From the NCBI RefSeq assembly GCF_002885975.1, contig NZ_POSP01000004.1, positions 310,001 through 374,000 of the forward strand: 64,000 nucleotides of DNA. Direction: 5' to 3'. Under the pieces are notes generated by a model. That model did no database searches, was not told the origin of the DNA, and saw only the letters and a list, made by a program, of their open reading frames with translations. The position numbers and the translations under genes are program-made. The DNA comes from Paucibacter aquatile (GTDB taxonomy: Bacteria > Pseudomonadota > Gammaproteobacteria > Burkholderiales > Burkholderiaceae_C). Positions 1-9,211 of the stretch are shown piece by piece (the stretch's first letter is position 1; each line of letters starts with the position of its first letter).

Positions 1-1
1 C

Positions 2-85
2 TGGTCCTCGCCGGCCGAGGCCCTGCGCTTTGCCATCAATGCCGGGCGCGATTTCGTCATGTGCCGCATCGGCGCCCCGGCCTGA
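2..85 (+). CDS. C-terminal end of an unidentified protein
   Basis: The window opens inside an open frame that reads 27 residues (WSSPAEALRFAINAG...CRIGAPA) and stops with TGA at 83-85. Codon use fits the surrounding high-GC genes and the next plus-strand gene starts about 150 bp later. The fragment is too short to assign to a family, so no function is given. Confidence 0.45.
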   Translation, partial: WSSPAEALRFAINAGRDFVMCRIGAPA

Positions 86-231
86 GGCAGCCCTACCGTA
101 TGGGGCTTTGTGGCTGAAAAACGCCGCTGCGGGCCTGTTGGGGCAGCCGCCCGAGGTCGATAAACCGCTGTTCGTCGCGCGGCTTGCTTCAAAGCCTTGG
201 AGTCGGGCTTGCCTGCGGCTACGCTGCCGGC

Positions 232-1377
232 ATGTCGAAAGTTCCCCCATTGCTGGACGGTCCTGCCGCCAGCACCGGCCGCATGCCGTTTGCGCGGCAA
301 GAGGCTGCAACCGTGTTGAGCCAGGCGGAAGCCTGGAGGGCCTTTCTGGTCTACCTGAATCCCAGCCGGGTGCTGTCCACCCTGGGCCTGGCGGCTTTCG
401 CCGCCGTTCTGCTCTCGCCCATCTTCGCTGTCAGCTTTCCGGTTCTGCTGGGGCGCACCTTGTTTGTCGGCCTGCTGGGCCTGCTGGGCTTTGCCGTGGC
501 CGGCCACTGGCCCCGGCGCTTGCCGCGTTGGCTGGCGCGCTGGTTGCTGCAGGTGCTGGCCGTGGTGGTGATGGTGCCGACGGCCACCCTGGTTGTGTAC
601 CTGGTGGCGGTGGGCGGCGATCTCTACCGCCTGCTCAACAGCGAAGGGCGCATGTTCGGCTTTCTCTGGATCGCCGGCTCGGGCCTGCTGGTGGCGCCGC
701 TGCTGGCCATGGGCGCGCTGTACCGGCAGCGCGATGCCGAGGCACGCAGCCAGGCCTTGCGCTTCGAACTGGAGCGCAGCGAGCTGGAGCGCCAAGCCCT
801 CGATGTGCGCCTGCGCCTGCTGCAAGCCCAGGTCGAGCCCCATTTCCTCTTCAACACCCTGGCCAATGTGCGCGCCCTGGTGGAAACCGGCAGCCCGCAA
901 GCGGCACCGGTGCTGCGCAGCCTGATTGCCTATCTGCGCGCCGCCATGCCGCGCCTGCAGAGCGAGGTGGCAACCCTGGGCGACGAGCTGACCCTTGTGC
1001 GCGCCTATCTCGAGCTGATGCACCTGCGCATGCCGGACCGGCTCAGCTTTAGCATCCACATTCCGGCCGAGCTGGAGAACCTGCGCTTTCCGCCCATGGC
1101 CTTGCTGACCCTGGTGGAGAACGCGGTGCGCCATGGCATCGATCCCAGCGAGGAGGGTGGCCACATCGAGCTCGGTGCCGAGCGCAGCACAGCCGAGGGT
1201 GGGGTTCGCCTCTGGGTCAGCGACAGCGGCATGGGCCTGAGCCAGAGCGCGGGCTCGGGCACCGGCCTGCGCAATCTGCGCGAGCGGCTCAAGGTCTTCT
1301 ACCCCGGCGGGGCCAGCCTGGCCCTGAGTGAGAATCAGCCGCACGGCCTGCGCGCCGAGATCCAGTTCCAGCCATGA
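232..1377 (+). CDS. LytS/AlgZ-type membrane sensor histidine kinase
   Basis: This is a 381-residue sensor kinase. Several hydrophobic segments fill roughly residues 45-165, followed by a short coiled-coil linker. A His_kinase (PF06580) block carries the motif VEPHFLFNTLANVRALV with the phospho-accepting His near residue 204. A HATPase domain follows, with LVENAVRHG and a glycine-rich SDSGMGLS...GTGLRNLRERL segment. The ATG at 232 is chosen because an upstream start at 184 would only add a non-conserved peptide. The stop overlaps the ATG of the downstream LytTR response regulator by 4 bp, so the two form a cognate pair. The signal it senses cannot be read from the sequence. Confidence 0.9.
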   Translation: MSKVPPLLDGPAASTGRMPFARQEAATVLSQAEAWRAFLVYLNPSRVLSTLGLAAFAAVLLSPIFAVSFPVLLGRTLFVGLLGLLGFAVAGHWPRRLPRWLARWLLQVLAVVVMVPTATLVVYLVAVGGDLYRLLNSEGRMFGFLWIAGSGLLVAPLLAMGALYRQRDAEARSQALRFELERSELERQALDVRLRLLQAQVEPHFLFNTLANVRALVETGSPQAAPVLRSLIAYLRAAMPRLQSEVATLGDELTLVRAYLELMHLRMPDRLSFSIHIPAELENLRFPPMALLTLVENAVRHGIDPSEEGGHIELGAERSTAEGGVRLWVSDSGMGLSQSAGSGTGLRNLRERLKVFYPGGASLALSENQPHGLRAEIQFQP

Positions 1378-2327
1378 GTTCAGACCTGCCCCAAATCGTC
1401 GCCTCCGCCGCCGTGCCTACAGCCGCGCCCACGGCCCTGGTCGCCGATGACGAACCTCTGTTGCGCGACAGCCTGGTGCGCGCGCTCGCGCAGGCCTGGC
1501 CGGAGCTGCAGGTGCTGGGCCAGGCGCGCAATGGCCGTGAGGCGGTCGAGAAGTTTGAGCAGCTGCGCCCGGACATCGTGTTTCTCGATGTGCACATGCC
1601 GGGCCTGAACGGGGTCGAGGCGGCGCGGCAGCTGGCGCGTCGAGCGCACATCGTCTTCGTCACCGCCTACGAGCAGTACGCCGTCCAGGCCTTTGAGCAG
1701 GGCGCCTTGGATTACCTGGTCAAGCCCGTCGATGAGGCCCGATTGGCAGACACGGTTGCGAGGCTGAAGCAGCGCCTGGTGGAGCAGCGCTCCGTGCAGG
1801 GGCACGCACCGGCGCTTGATCCTGCAGAGCATGCGGCGAGGGATGCCTCGCCTGTGCTGCCGCCAGCCGCGCTGGAGGCCGTGATTCAGCAGCTGTTGAC
1901 GCGCCTGCAGCAAGCGCCCCGCGCCGAGCCCACGGTGGTGACCGCCGCGCCGGGCGCTTCGACTTTGCCGGCGGGATCAGCCGCCAGCGCCGCTCAGCCG
2001 GCCTATCTGCAGTGGATCCGTGCCTCGGTGGGCGCCAGCTTGAAGCTGATTCCGGTGGACGAGATCATCTATCTGCGTTCGGACGAGAAGTACACCCTGG
2101 TCGTCTGGCCCGAGGGCGAGGCCTTGATCCGCACGCCCATCCGCGAGCTGATGGAGCAGATCGACCCGCAGCGCTTTGCCCAGGTTCACCGCTCGGTGGT
2201 GGTCAATCTGCATGCCATCAGCCATGTCACCCGGGGTCCGAACGAGACCGCCGATGTGCACCTGAAGGAGCGGCCCGAGGTGCTGCCGGTCAGCCGCAGC
2301 TACCTGCACCTGTTCCGGCAGATGTAG
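1374..2327 (+). CDS. LytTR-family response regulator
   Basis: A 317-residue regulator with a receiver domain (about residues 20-135) and a C-terminal LytTR DNA-binding domain (about 215-315). The receiver shows the acidic pair DDE, the phospho-acceptor Asp in FLDVHMPGLNG near residue 72 and the conserved Lys in YLVKPVD. The C-terminal part has the LytTR signatures LIPVDEIIYLRSDEKYT and FAQVHRSVVVNL. The linker is long and rich in Ala and Pro. The ATG overlaps the kinase stop (ATGA), so translation is coupled. It presumably activates or represses targets in response to the LytS-type kinase; no target can be named. Confidence 0.9.
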   Translation: MSSDLPQIVASAAVPTAAPTALVADDEPLLRDSLVRALAQAWPELQVLGQARNGREAVEKFEQLRPDIVFLDVHMPGLNGVEAARQLARRAHIVFVTAYEQYAVQAFEQGALDYLVKPVDEARLADTVARLKQRLVEQRSVQGHAPALDPAEHAARDASPVLPPAALEAVIQQLLTRLQQAPRAEPTVVTAAPGASTLPAGSAASAAQPAYLQWIRASVGASLKLIPVDEIIYLRSDEKYTLVVWPEGEALIRTPIRELMEQIDPQRFAQVHRSVVVNLHAISHVTRGPNETADVHLKERPEVLPVSRSYLHLFRQM

Positions 2328-2362
2328 GCCAAGCCCCGGGGCGGGCTCAGCGGCTCATCGGC

Positions 2363-2545
2363 TCAGCGGCTTGGCGCCGGCCCGCTGACCACCACCGGGT
2401 CCAGGCGCCACAGCACCGGCGTCTTGCCCTCGGGCGTGAAGAACCAGCTGTCGACCAGGCCAACGACGATCAGCAGCAGCAAGGCCGCGAGCAGGGCGCC
2501 ATGCAAGCCACTTTCCGAAAACACATGGATGCTTTTGCGGGCCAT
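2363..2545 (-). CDS. Small single-pass membrane protein, unknown function
   Basis: A 60-residue minus-strand frame begins MARKSIHVFSESGLHGALL and contains one hydrophobic stretch (ALLAALLLLIVVGLVD, about residues 17-33) followed by a short polar Pro-rich tail. A good ribosome binding site (GGAAGGAG) lies about 6 nt before the ATG, which is the main reason for calling it real. It lies tail to tail with the LytTR regulator. Similar orphan one-helix proteins are common in Burkholderiales, but no family is recognised. Confidence 0.55.
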   Translation of the reverse strand: MARKSIHVFSESGLHGALLAALLLLIVVGLVDSWFFTPEGKTPVLWRLDPVVVSGPAPSR

Positions 2546-2644
2546 GATGGACTCCTTCCTGGCTCATGAAAACAGCGGGGCGGTCCGAACAACTCTAGGC
2601 CGCCGTTCGTGTGAGTTCCAGTGCCGCGAGCCAGTGACAAGCAT

Positions 2645-2669
2645 GAAAAAAGGCGGCCGAAGCCGCCTT
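2645..2669 (-). terminator. Rho-independent terminator
   Basis: A perfect 8-bp stem, AAGGCGGC/GCCGCCTT, with a CGAA loop (TTCG on the minus strand) is followed on the minus strand by a run of six T. It lies just beyond the stop of the minus-strand aminopeptidase P gene, which it presumably terminates. Confidence 0.8.
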
Positions 2670-2728
2670 GTTCTGGGTGGTCCTGAGACTGCTCAGGCGT
2701 TCACTCAAATCATCGCTCAAATATTTGC

Positions 2729-4537
2729 TCAGATGGCCTCGGTACGGGCCATCAGCCAGGCCAGGCCGGCGCCGCTGAGCAGAGGGGCCAGGCGGCGGCG
2801 CACCTCGGCGTGGTACTGGTTCAGCCAGGCGATCTCGTCCGCGCGCATCAGGCTCAGGTCGATGCAGCGGGTTTCGATCGGGCACAGGGTCAGGGTCTCG
2901 AAGCGCAGCATCTCGCCGAACTGGCCGCGCTCGGGCGTGTCCAGGCCGGTGTTGAGCACCAGGTTCTCGATGCGCACGCCCCATTGGCCCGGGCGGTAGA
3001 GACCCGGTTCGATCGAGGTGATCATGCCGTGCTCCATGGCCATGGTCGCGTCGGGCACAGCCTTGGAGATGCTTTGCGGGCCTTCATGGACGTTCATGAA
3101 GTAGCCGACGCCGTGGCCGGTGCCGTGGCTGTAGTCCAGGCCATGCTCCCACAGCGGGCTGCGTGCCAGGGCGTCGAGCATGGGGCTGAGCGTGCCGCGC
3201 GGGAAGCAGGCGCGTGAGAGGTTGATCGTGCCCTTGAGCACCAGGGTGTAGTCGCGCTTTTGCGCGGCGCTGACCTCGCCGATGCCCCAGACGCGGGTGA
3301 TGTCGGTGGTGCCGCCCAGGTACTGGCCGCCCGAGTCGATCAGCAGCAGGCCGTTGCCCTCGATCACGCTGTGCGAAGCCGGCGTGGCGCGGTAGTGCGG
3401 CATGGCGCCGTTGGCATTGAAGCCGGCGATCGTGGGGAAGCTCAGGCCCTTGAAGCCGGGGCGGCGCGCGCGTGCGGCCGTCAGCTCCTCGTCGATGGTC
3501 AGCTCGGTGATGCGCTGCTGGCCCAGGGCGCTCTCCAGCCAGGCGTAGAACTCGCACATGGCGGCGCCGTCCTGCTCCATGGCCTCGCGCACGAAGGCGG
3601 CTTCGGCGGCGGTCTTGCGGCTCTTGGCCAGGGTGCTGGGGTTGATCGCTTCACGGATGCTGGCGCTGGCCGGCACGGCCTGGCGCAGGCCGAAGGTGAC
3701 GCGCTTGGGGTCCATCAGAACGCGCGCATCGGCCGGCAGGGCGGCCAGGGCGGTGGCGGCCTCAGCGTAGGGGCGCAGGCTCACGCCGTCGGCGGCCAGG
3801 CGGGCCTGCAGGGCCGCGTCGATCTTGCCTTCGGCCACAAACAGGGTGGCCGCTTGCGCGTCCAGCAGCACATGGGCCATGAAGACCGGGTTGTAGTCCA
3901 CGTCCGAGCCGCGCAGGTTCAGCAGCCAGGCCACATCGTCGACGCTGCTGATGAAATGGTGGCTGCAGCCCTGGGTGGCCACGGCGGCGCGGATGGCGGC
4001 CAGCTTGTCGGCGCGGCTGACCGTGGCCTGCGGAGCGGTGTGTTCCCAGACGGCGCTGTCGGGCAGACCCGGGCGCTCGGCCCAGACTTCGTCGACCAGG
4101 TCGATGTCGGTGCGCAGGGTGATGCGAGCTTCGGCCATGGCCGTGCTCAGCAGGCGGGCCAGGGCCAGGCCCAGCACCTGGCCGTCTACGGCCAGGGTCT
4201 GGCCGGCTTGCAGCTGGGCGGCGATCCAGGCGATGTAGTCGGTGGCCGCTCCGCTCATGACCTTGACCAGCTCGATGCCGGTGCCGGCCAGCTCGGTCTC
4301 GGCCTGGGTCCAGTAGCGGCTGTCGGCAAAGATGGCGGCGCGCTCGCGCGTCACCACCAGGGTGCCGACCGAGCCGGTGAAGCCCGACAGCCACTGGCGC
4401 GCCTGCCAGCGCTCGGGCAGGTATTCGGACAGATGCGGGTCGGCCGAGGGCACCAGCACGGCGTGGACGTCGTTGCGCTTCAGGGCATCGCGCATTTTCT
4501 CGATGCGCAGGGTCAGGGTGGATGTGCGAGCGTCCAT
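2729..4537 (-). CDS. Xaa-Pro aminopeptidase (aminopeptidase P family, M24B)
   Basis: This 602-residue protein has the long layout of cytosolic aminopeptidase P: two creatinase-type N-terminal domains (about 1-150 and 160-310) and a C-terminal pita-bread peptidase domain. The dinuclear metal ligands are visible: two Asp in LLIDSGGQYLGGTTDITRVWG, the His in DYSHGTGHGVG, and two Glu in ITSIEPGLY and GVRIENL. The enzyme removes an N-terminal residue preceding proline. The start is the ATG before DARTSTLTLRIEKMRDAL; upstream in-frame sequence is Arg/Pro-rich and unlike the family. A strong terminator follows the stop. It stands alone on the minus strand next to the sensor kinase. Confidence 0.9.
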   Translation of the reverse strand: MDARTSTLTLRIEKMRDALKRNDVHAVLVPSADPHLSEYLPERWQARQWLSGFTGSVGTLVVTRERAAIFADSRYWTQAETELAGTGIELVKVMSGAATDYIAWIAAQLQAGQTLAVDGQVLGLALARLLSTAMAEARITLRTDIDLVDEVWAERPGLPDSAVWEHTAPQATVSRADKLAAIRAAVATQGCSHHFISSVDDVAWLLNLRGSDVDYNPVFMAHVLLDAQAATLFVAEGKIDAALQARLAADGVSLRPYAEAATALAALPADARVLMDPKRVTFGLRQAVPASASIREAINPSTLAKSRKTAAEAAFVREAMEQDGAAMCEFYAWLESALGQQRITELTIDEELTAARARRPGFKGLSFPTIAGFNANGAMPHYRATPASHSVIEGNGLLLIDSGGQYLGGTTDITRVWGIGEVSAAQKRDYTLVLKGTINLSRACFPRGTLSPMLDALARSPLWEHGLDYSHGTGHGVGYFMNVHEGPQSISKAVPDATMAMEHGMITSIEPGLYRPGQWGVRIENLVLNTGLDTPERGQFGEMLRFETLTLCPIETRCIDLSLMRADEIAWLNQYHAEVRRRLAPLLSGAGLAWLMARTEAI

Positions 4538-4707
4538 GGCGGGGTCTCCGGGTCTGTGGTGCGTCTGCGCGGGTCGCGCGTGGGGCGCGGGTGTGCGCCT
4601 GAATCGTCTGAAACCGGGCGGAATTGTAGGTGGCTGTGGCCTGGCAGGTCGGCGCGCTGCGCTCGAAGCTGGCGCTTTGCGCCCGAATTTGGCGCGAGAG
4701 GTGAGCT

Positions 4708-7233
4708 TCAAGCCGGCGGCAGCCAGAACTCGAACAGGCAGCCGCCCTGGGCGTGGTTGTGGGCGTTCAGCGTGCCGCCATGGGCATGCATGATCTTGCG
4801 CGCGATGGTCAGGCCCAGGCCTGTGCCTCTGCTGCCGGGCTTGTGATTGCTGCCCTGTACAAAAGGCTGGAACACCGATTCCAGTTCGGCCTCCGGAATG
4901 CCCGGGCCTTGGTCATGGACAGAGATGCATAGACCGGCAGGCTCTCGTCGCACCTGCACGTCCACCGTGCTGCCGCTGGGGGCGAAGCGCAGGGCGTTGT
5001 CCAGCACATTGCGCAGCGCCTGTTGCAGGCGTGGCGGATTGATGGCAGCCATCAGCGGCTGCTCGGGCGGCAGTTGCAAAGCCAGCAGGACTTCGCGCGG
5101 CTGGGCCCGGCCCTGCATCTCCTTGTGCAGCTCCAGCAGCAGGGGCCGCAGGTCCTGGATTTCAAGCTTGAGCTGGCCCTGTGTGCTTTCGACATGGGAC
5201 AGATCCAGCAGCGGATCCACCAGATCCTGCATGCGCTGGCCGGCGGTGTGGATGCGGGCAAACATGTCCTGCAGCTTGGGGTGCTCGCCGCTGCGATTCA
5301 GGCCCAGCTCGGAGAAGCCGATGATGCTTTGCAGCGGCGTGCGCAGTTCGTGGCTCATATTGGCGACGAATTCGCTCTTCATCTTGTTGGTGCGCTCGGC
5401 CGCGTCGCGCGCCTCGCGGATCTGGCGCTCGGCCTCGACAAAGCGGCTCACATCAATCGCGCTGCCCAGCACACCGGCCGTGCGGCCCTGGGCATCGGTG
5501 AACACGGTACGGTGGGTCAGGTAGTCACGGCCGCGCTCGTGGATCTCCAGCTGTTCGCTGCCGCCCTCGCGAAGCAGGCGCGCGTCCAGCTCCTCGGGCT
5601 TTCGTGCGACGCCGGCTGGGCGCAGCTCGCTGAGCTTGCGGCCCAGGGCCAGGTTCTTGTCCACGCCCGACATCTCGCTCCAGGCCTGGTTGACCATGAC
5701 GAAGCGCAGTTGCTGGTCCTTGGCAAAGATGGGGATGGGGCAGACGTCGATCAGGCGGGCCGTGAAGTCGAGCTGGGCCTGCAGGCGTTGGCGGGCGTCC
5801 TCGCGTTCGGTCACGTCGATGGCAAAACCGACGAAGCCGTGAATCTGGCCGTTGTCCTGACGCACCGGCGTGACGGTCACCTCGAGCACCCGCTGCCGCC
5901 CCTGCTGGGGCAGCAGGCGCAGGGCGATGGGCAGGTTGAGAAAGCCGCTGCCGGTGTGAAAGAGGCTGCGCGCCCGGGCTTGGTCACGCGGGTCGATCAA
6001 CTCGGAGAAGCGGCGTCCCAGCATCGGGGCTTGGTCCTTGCTGCTGAGGAAATCGGCATGGTTGACGAACTGCAGCAGGCCCTCCGGGTCGGTGCGGAAC
6101 ATCAGCTCCTGAACGTTGTGAATGAGCAGGCTTTGCTCGCGTTCCTTGGTCGCCAGGTGGCGGTGGGCGGTCTGCAGCTCACGCCGAGCGAGGTCGTAAG
6201 CGCCCAGGGCGCGCCAGGCCATGGCGCCCAGAGCCGCCATCACGGCCAGGCCGGCCGCCAGGCTCAGGCCGACGACCCGGGCGCTCTGAAACAGCTGGTT
6301 CATTAACAGGCTGCTGGGCAGCTCCACCACCACCACCCAGGGGTGGTCGCGGGCCAGTTCGAATGCACCCAGGGCAGGCGACGGGTCCAGCCCTTGCTCG
6401 CTCTCGTAGCTGGCGCGTTCACGCCCGGGCAGGTGATCGCGGAACACGGTGTGGCCGGCCAGCATGCTGCCGGGCTCGCGCACAGGCTGGACACGACTGG
6501 CGATCAGCTGGCCGCTCAGGCTCAACAGCGCGGCCTGGTGCTGGCCGCTGCCCAACTGGCGTTCAAATAGATTGGCGAAATAGTCCGGGTTCAGCGCTGC
6601 CACCAGATGCAGGGGCGCCCGATTGCCGACCAGACTCAGAGTCATGGGCACAAAGTAGCTTGAAGCTCTCGTGGCTGCCGTGATTCCGGGCTTGCCATCG
6701 GCCTGGCCGGCAGTCGGATGAGCGGGCAGCTCGTTCAGATCGCGGCCTTGCTGCACATCGCCGAGCCTGGCGCTGCCACTGATGATCTCGGGCTTGTGAC
6801 TCAGGCGCAGCAGATCCAGTTGCAGGTCCAGATTGGCCGGATTGCTGCTGGCAATCACGCGGCCGTTCTCGTCCAGCAGCGAGAAGCTACGCACAAAGGG
6901 CAGGCCAGGCAAGGTCTGGCTCAGCAAGCGGCTGCTGGCCGCGCCCTCGGGGCTGGGCGAATCACTGGCGCCGAGGCTGCGGGCCAGGCCTTGCAGGGCC
7001 AAGTTGGCAGTTCCCAGGGTCTGGTTGGTCTGGGCCTCCAGCGTGCGGGCGTAGAGGGCGCAGTGTTCGATTTCGGTATGCCGGTTCTGGCGGTACTCCA
7101 GCCACAAGAAACCGCCGGCCAGTGCAAGCAGGGCCAGGCTCAGCAGGGCCGTGCCCCAAATCGCCATGCCGCCGTTGACCCAGGCCGGCAACTGGGCAGG
7201 GGGCGGCTGGAAGCCTGGGGCTTGATCGCTCAT
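4708..7233 (-). CDS. Membrane PAS sensor histidine kinase
   Basis: An 841-residue kinase. A first membrane helix lies at about 22-45 and a second at about 318-342. Between them is an extracytoplasmic sensor of about 270 residues of dCache/CHASE type. Two PAS-like regions follow (about 370-480 and 490-605). A HisKA domain has the H-box VANMSHELRTP with His near 628. A HATPase domain shows DNALRFAP, DQGPGIP and GTGLGLTIARKIMHAHGG. There is no receiver domain and no adjacent response regulator, so it is an orphan in this window. A periplasmic amino-acid-binding-like protein is encoded just upstream in the same direction (27 bp gap), and the two may work together in sensing. That link is inference. 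Confidence 0.88.
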   Translation of the reverse strand: MSDQAPGFQPPPAQLPAWVNGGMAIWGTALLSLALLALAGGFLWLEYRQNRHTEIEHCALYARTLEAQTNQTLGTANLALQGLARSLGASDSPSPEGAASSRLLSQTLPGLPFVRSFSLLDENGRVIASSNPANLDLQLDLLRLSHKPEIISGSARLGDVQQGRDLNELPAHPTAGQADGKPGITAATRASSYFVPMTLSLVGNRAPLHLVAALNPDYFANLFERQLGSGQHQAALLSLSGQLIASRVQPVREPGSMLAGHTVFRDHLPGRERASYESEQGLDPSPALGAFELARDHPWVVVVELPSSLLMNQLFQSARVVGLSLAAGLAVMAALGAMAWRALGAYDLARRELQTAHRHLATKEREQSLLIHNVQELMFRTDPEGLLQFVNHADFLSSKDQAPMLGRRFSELIDPRDQARARSLFHTGSGFLNLPIALRLLPQQGRQRVLEVTVTPVRQDNGQIHGFVGFAIDVTEREDARQRLQAQLDFTARLIDVCPIPIFAKDQQLRFVMVNQAWSEMSGVDKNLALGRKLSELRPAGVARKPEELDARLLREGGSEQLEIHERGRDYLTHRTVFTDAQGRTAGVLGSAIDVSRFVEAERQIREARDAAERTNKMKSEFVANMSHELRTPLQSIIGFSELGLNRSGEHPKLQDMFARIHTAGQRMQDLVDPLLDLSHVESTQGQLKLEIQDLRPLLLELHKEMQGRAQPREVLLALQLPPEQPLMAAINPPRLQQALRNVLDNALRFAPSGSTVDVQVRREPAGLCISVHDQGPGIPEAELESVFQPFVQGSNHKPGSRGTGLGLTIARKIMHAHGGTLNAHNHAQGGCLFEFWLPPA

Positions 7234-7260
7234 GGGTCGATCGATCGGCTCGCGGGCCGG

Positions 7261-8094
7261 TCAGCGCGGCAGCAGAATTTCACTCAGGCCGTGCTTCTTG
7301 GCCGCCGCCACCAGGCGGCCGTCTTTCTTGATGGCGGCCACAAAGGTGTTGAGCCGGCCCAGCCACTCCTCATCGCCGGGTTTGACGGCGTAGGCATAGG
7401 GCAGAACGGAAAACGGCGTCGGTGAGGACACCAGACGTGCCCAGTCGGCGTTGTCCAGCAGGCGGCGGCTGTAGGGGTAGTCGGTCATGAAGATGTCCAC
7501 TCGGCCGGCTTCCAGCTCCTGCTCGCGGGTCTGCGGTGGGCGGATCACCACCACCTGGGCCTGTTTGAGCCAGGCGCTGACCACCGGCTCCATGAAGGTG
7601 CCGGCCTGCACGGCGACCTTGATGCCGGGCTTGTCGATGTCTGACCAGGCGCGGATGCTGCGGCTGCTGCGCGTGGTGATGCCGTAAATGTCGCTCTGCA
7701 GGTAGGGGCTGCTGAAACGCAGCTGCTGCTGGCGCTCCGCCGTCACGCCGATGGCGAACATGGCCACATCGCAGCGATCATGGCTCAGGTCTTCGATCAG
7801 CTTGGGAAAAGACGATTCGACATGCTGCAGTTTGACGCCCAGATCCTGGGCCAGGGCCGCGGACAGATCGATGTCGATGCCCTGCAGTTCGCCGGTGCGC
7901 GGGCTGCGGAAGGTGACGCCGTAGTAGCCGGGCCAGATGCAGACCTTGAGCTGCTGCTCGCGCTGCACGCGCTTGAGCACGTCGCCGGCCTGGGCCGGGG
8001 CCATGCCGGCCGCCAACAAGGTGAAAAGGGCAACACATCCCAGACGGGTCGCGGCAAGCGTCGACCGGCCCGGAATCCACATCAAACTGCGCAT
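7261..8094 (-). CDS. Periplasmic solute-binding protein, family 3 (amino-acid type)
   Basis: A 277-residue protein with an N-terminal signal peptide ending near AQAGD, then an SBP_bac_3 domain: the RVQREQQLKVCIWPGYYGVTFR opening, GIDIDLSAALAQDLGVK, and DVAMFAIGVTAERQQQLRFSSPYL. The ATG at 8094 gives a normal signal peptide; a start 12 codons further upstream is possible. No ABC permease or ATPase genes flank it. Instead it precedes a membrane histidine kinase by 27 bp, which suggests a role in ligand sensing rather than uptake (inference). Confidence 0.85.
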   Translation of the reverse strand: MRSLMWIPGRSTLAATRLGCVALFTLLAAGMAPAQAGDVLKRVQREQQLKVCIWPGYYGVTFRSPRTGELQGIDIDLSAALAQDLGVKLQHVESSFPKLIEDLSHDRCDVAMFAIGVTAERQQQLRFSSPYLQSDIYGITTRSSRSIRAWSDIDKPGIKVAVQAGTFMEPVVSAWLKQAQVVVIRPPQTREQELEAGRVDIFMTDYPYSRRLLDNADWARLVSSPTPFSVLPYAYAVKPGDEEWLGRLNTFVAAIKKDGRLVAAAKKHGLSEILLPR

Positions 8095-8266
8095 GACAAG
8101 GACCCCTGTGTGCGGCACGCTTCCTGGCACGATCAGGGGTCCGATCTGGACCCGGTGCTCCCATGGGCGGCCGTCGCAGCCGACTGTATAGCAAAGCCAC
8201 GGGACTCAAACCGCAGGAATTGGCCGTTTGTACCGCCTTGTCCTGCAGTTTGAGGCTGGGGCGGGC

Positions 8267-9211
8267 TCAGAGCTCGGTGCGCAGCGCCCACAGCTCGGGG
8301 AAGAGCACCGTGTCCAGCATCTTGCGCAGGTAGGACACGCCCGAGGTGCCGCCCGTGCCGCGCTTGAAGCCGATCACCCGCTCGACCGTGGTGACATGGC
8401 GGAAGCGCCAGAGCCGGAAGGCATCCTCCAGGTCGACCAGTTCCTCGCCCATCTGGTAGAGGTCCCAGTGCTGCTCGGGGCTGCGGTAGACCTCCAGCCA
8501 GGCGGCCTTGACGCCTTCGCTGGCCGCATAGGGCTGGGTCCAGTCGCGTGCCAGCGCCTCGGCCGGCACGGCAATGCCGCGGCGCTGCATCAGGCGGATC
8601 GCCTCGTCGTAGAGCGAGGGCGCACGCCAGGCGGCTTCCACCTCGGCCAGCAGATCGGGCCGGTGGGCGTGCGGCTTGAGCATGGCCGCGTTCTTGTTGC
8701 CCAACATGAACTCGATGCGGCGGTACTGCGCGCTCTGGAAACCGCTGCTGTTCGAGAGGTAAGGCCGGATGGCCGTGTACTCGGGCGGCGTCATGGTGGC
8801 CAGCACATCCCAGGCATGGACCAGCTGCTCCATGATCTTGGACACCCGGGCCAGCATCTTGAAGGCCTCGGGCAAGCGGTCGGCCGCCACACAGGCCACG
8901 GCGGCCTGCATCTCATGCAGCATCAGCTTCATCCACAGCTCCGAGGTCTGGTGCTGGACGATGAAGAGCATCTCGTTGTGCTCGGGCGAGAGCGGATGCT
9001 GGGCGCTGAGGATCTGGTCGAGATGCAGGTAGTCGCCGTAGCTCATGTCTTTCGAGAAGTCGAGCTGCGCCCCGTGGAATGAAGCCCCCACGTCGCTGCG
9101 CTCCTGCCCCCCGAGGGGGCGCCCGCTGCCTTGGGGCGGCCCGGCGTCAGCGGCTTTCACAATCTGCTCGGTCCGACCCGCCTGGCCTTCGTGATGGTGC
9201 GGGCAGCTCAT
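8267..9211 (-). CDS. kynA: Tryptophan 2,3-dioxygenase
   Basis: The 314-residue product is a haem-dependent tryptophan 2,3-dioxygenase, which opens the indole ring of L-tryptophan to N-formylkynurenine. Family motifs are clear: YGDYLHLDQILSAQHPLS, HNEMLFIVQHQTSELWMKLMLHE, SGFQSAQYRRIEFMLGNKN, and the C-terminal VIGFKRGTGGTSGVSYLRKML. The ATG at 9211 overlaps the kynU stop (ATGA), so kynA is the last gene of a kynB-kynU-kynA operon. The N-terminal 45 residues, up to the first conserved block, are longer than in many homologues and may be dispensable. Confidence 0.95.
   Translation of the reverse strand: MSCPHHHEGQAGRTEQIVKAADAGPPQGSGRPLGGQERSDVGASFHGAQLDFSKDMSYGDYLHLDQILSAQHPLSPEHNEMLFIVQHQTSELWMKLMLHEMQAAVACVAADRLPEAFKMLARVSKIMEQLVHAWDVLATMTPPEYTAIRPYLSNSSGFQSAQYRRIEFMLGNKNAAMLKPHAHRPDLLAEVEAAWRAPSLYDEAIRLMQRRGIAVPAEALARDWTQPYAASEGVKAAWLEVYRSPEQHWDLYQMGEELVDLEDAFRLWRFRHVTTVERVIGFKRGTGGTSGVSYLRKMLDTVLFPELWALRTEL

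Noticed and set aside
3260..4846. Long plus-strand frame across the aminopeptidase P gene
   Set aside because: Gly/Gln/Ala-rich antisense artefact; the minus strand encodes all metal ligands of aminopeptidase P.
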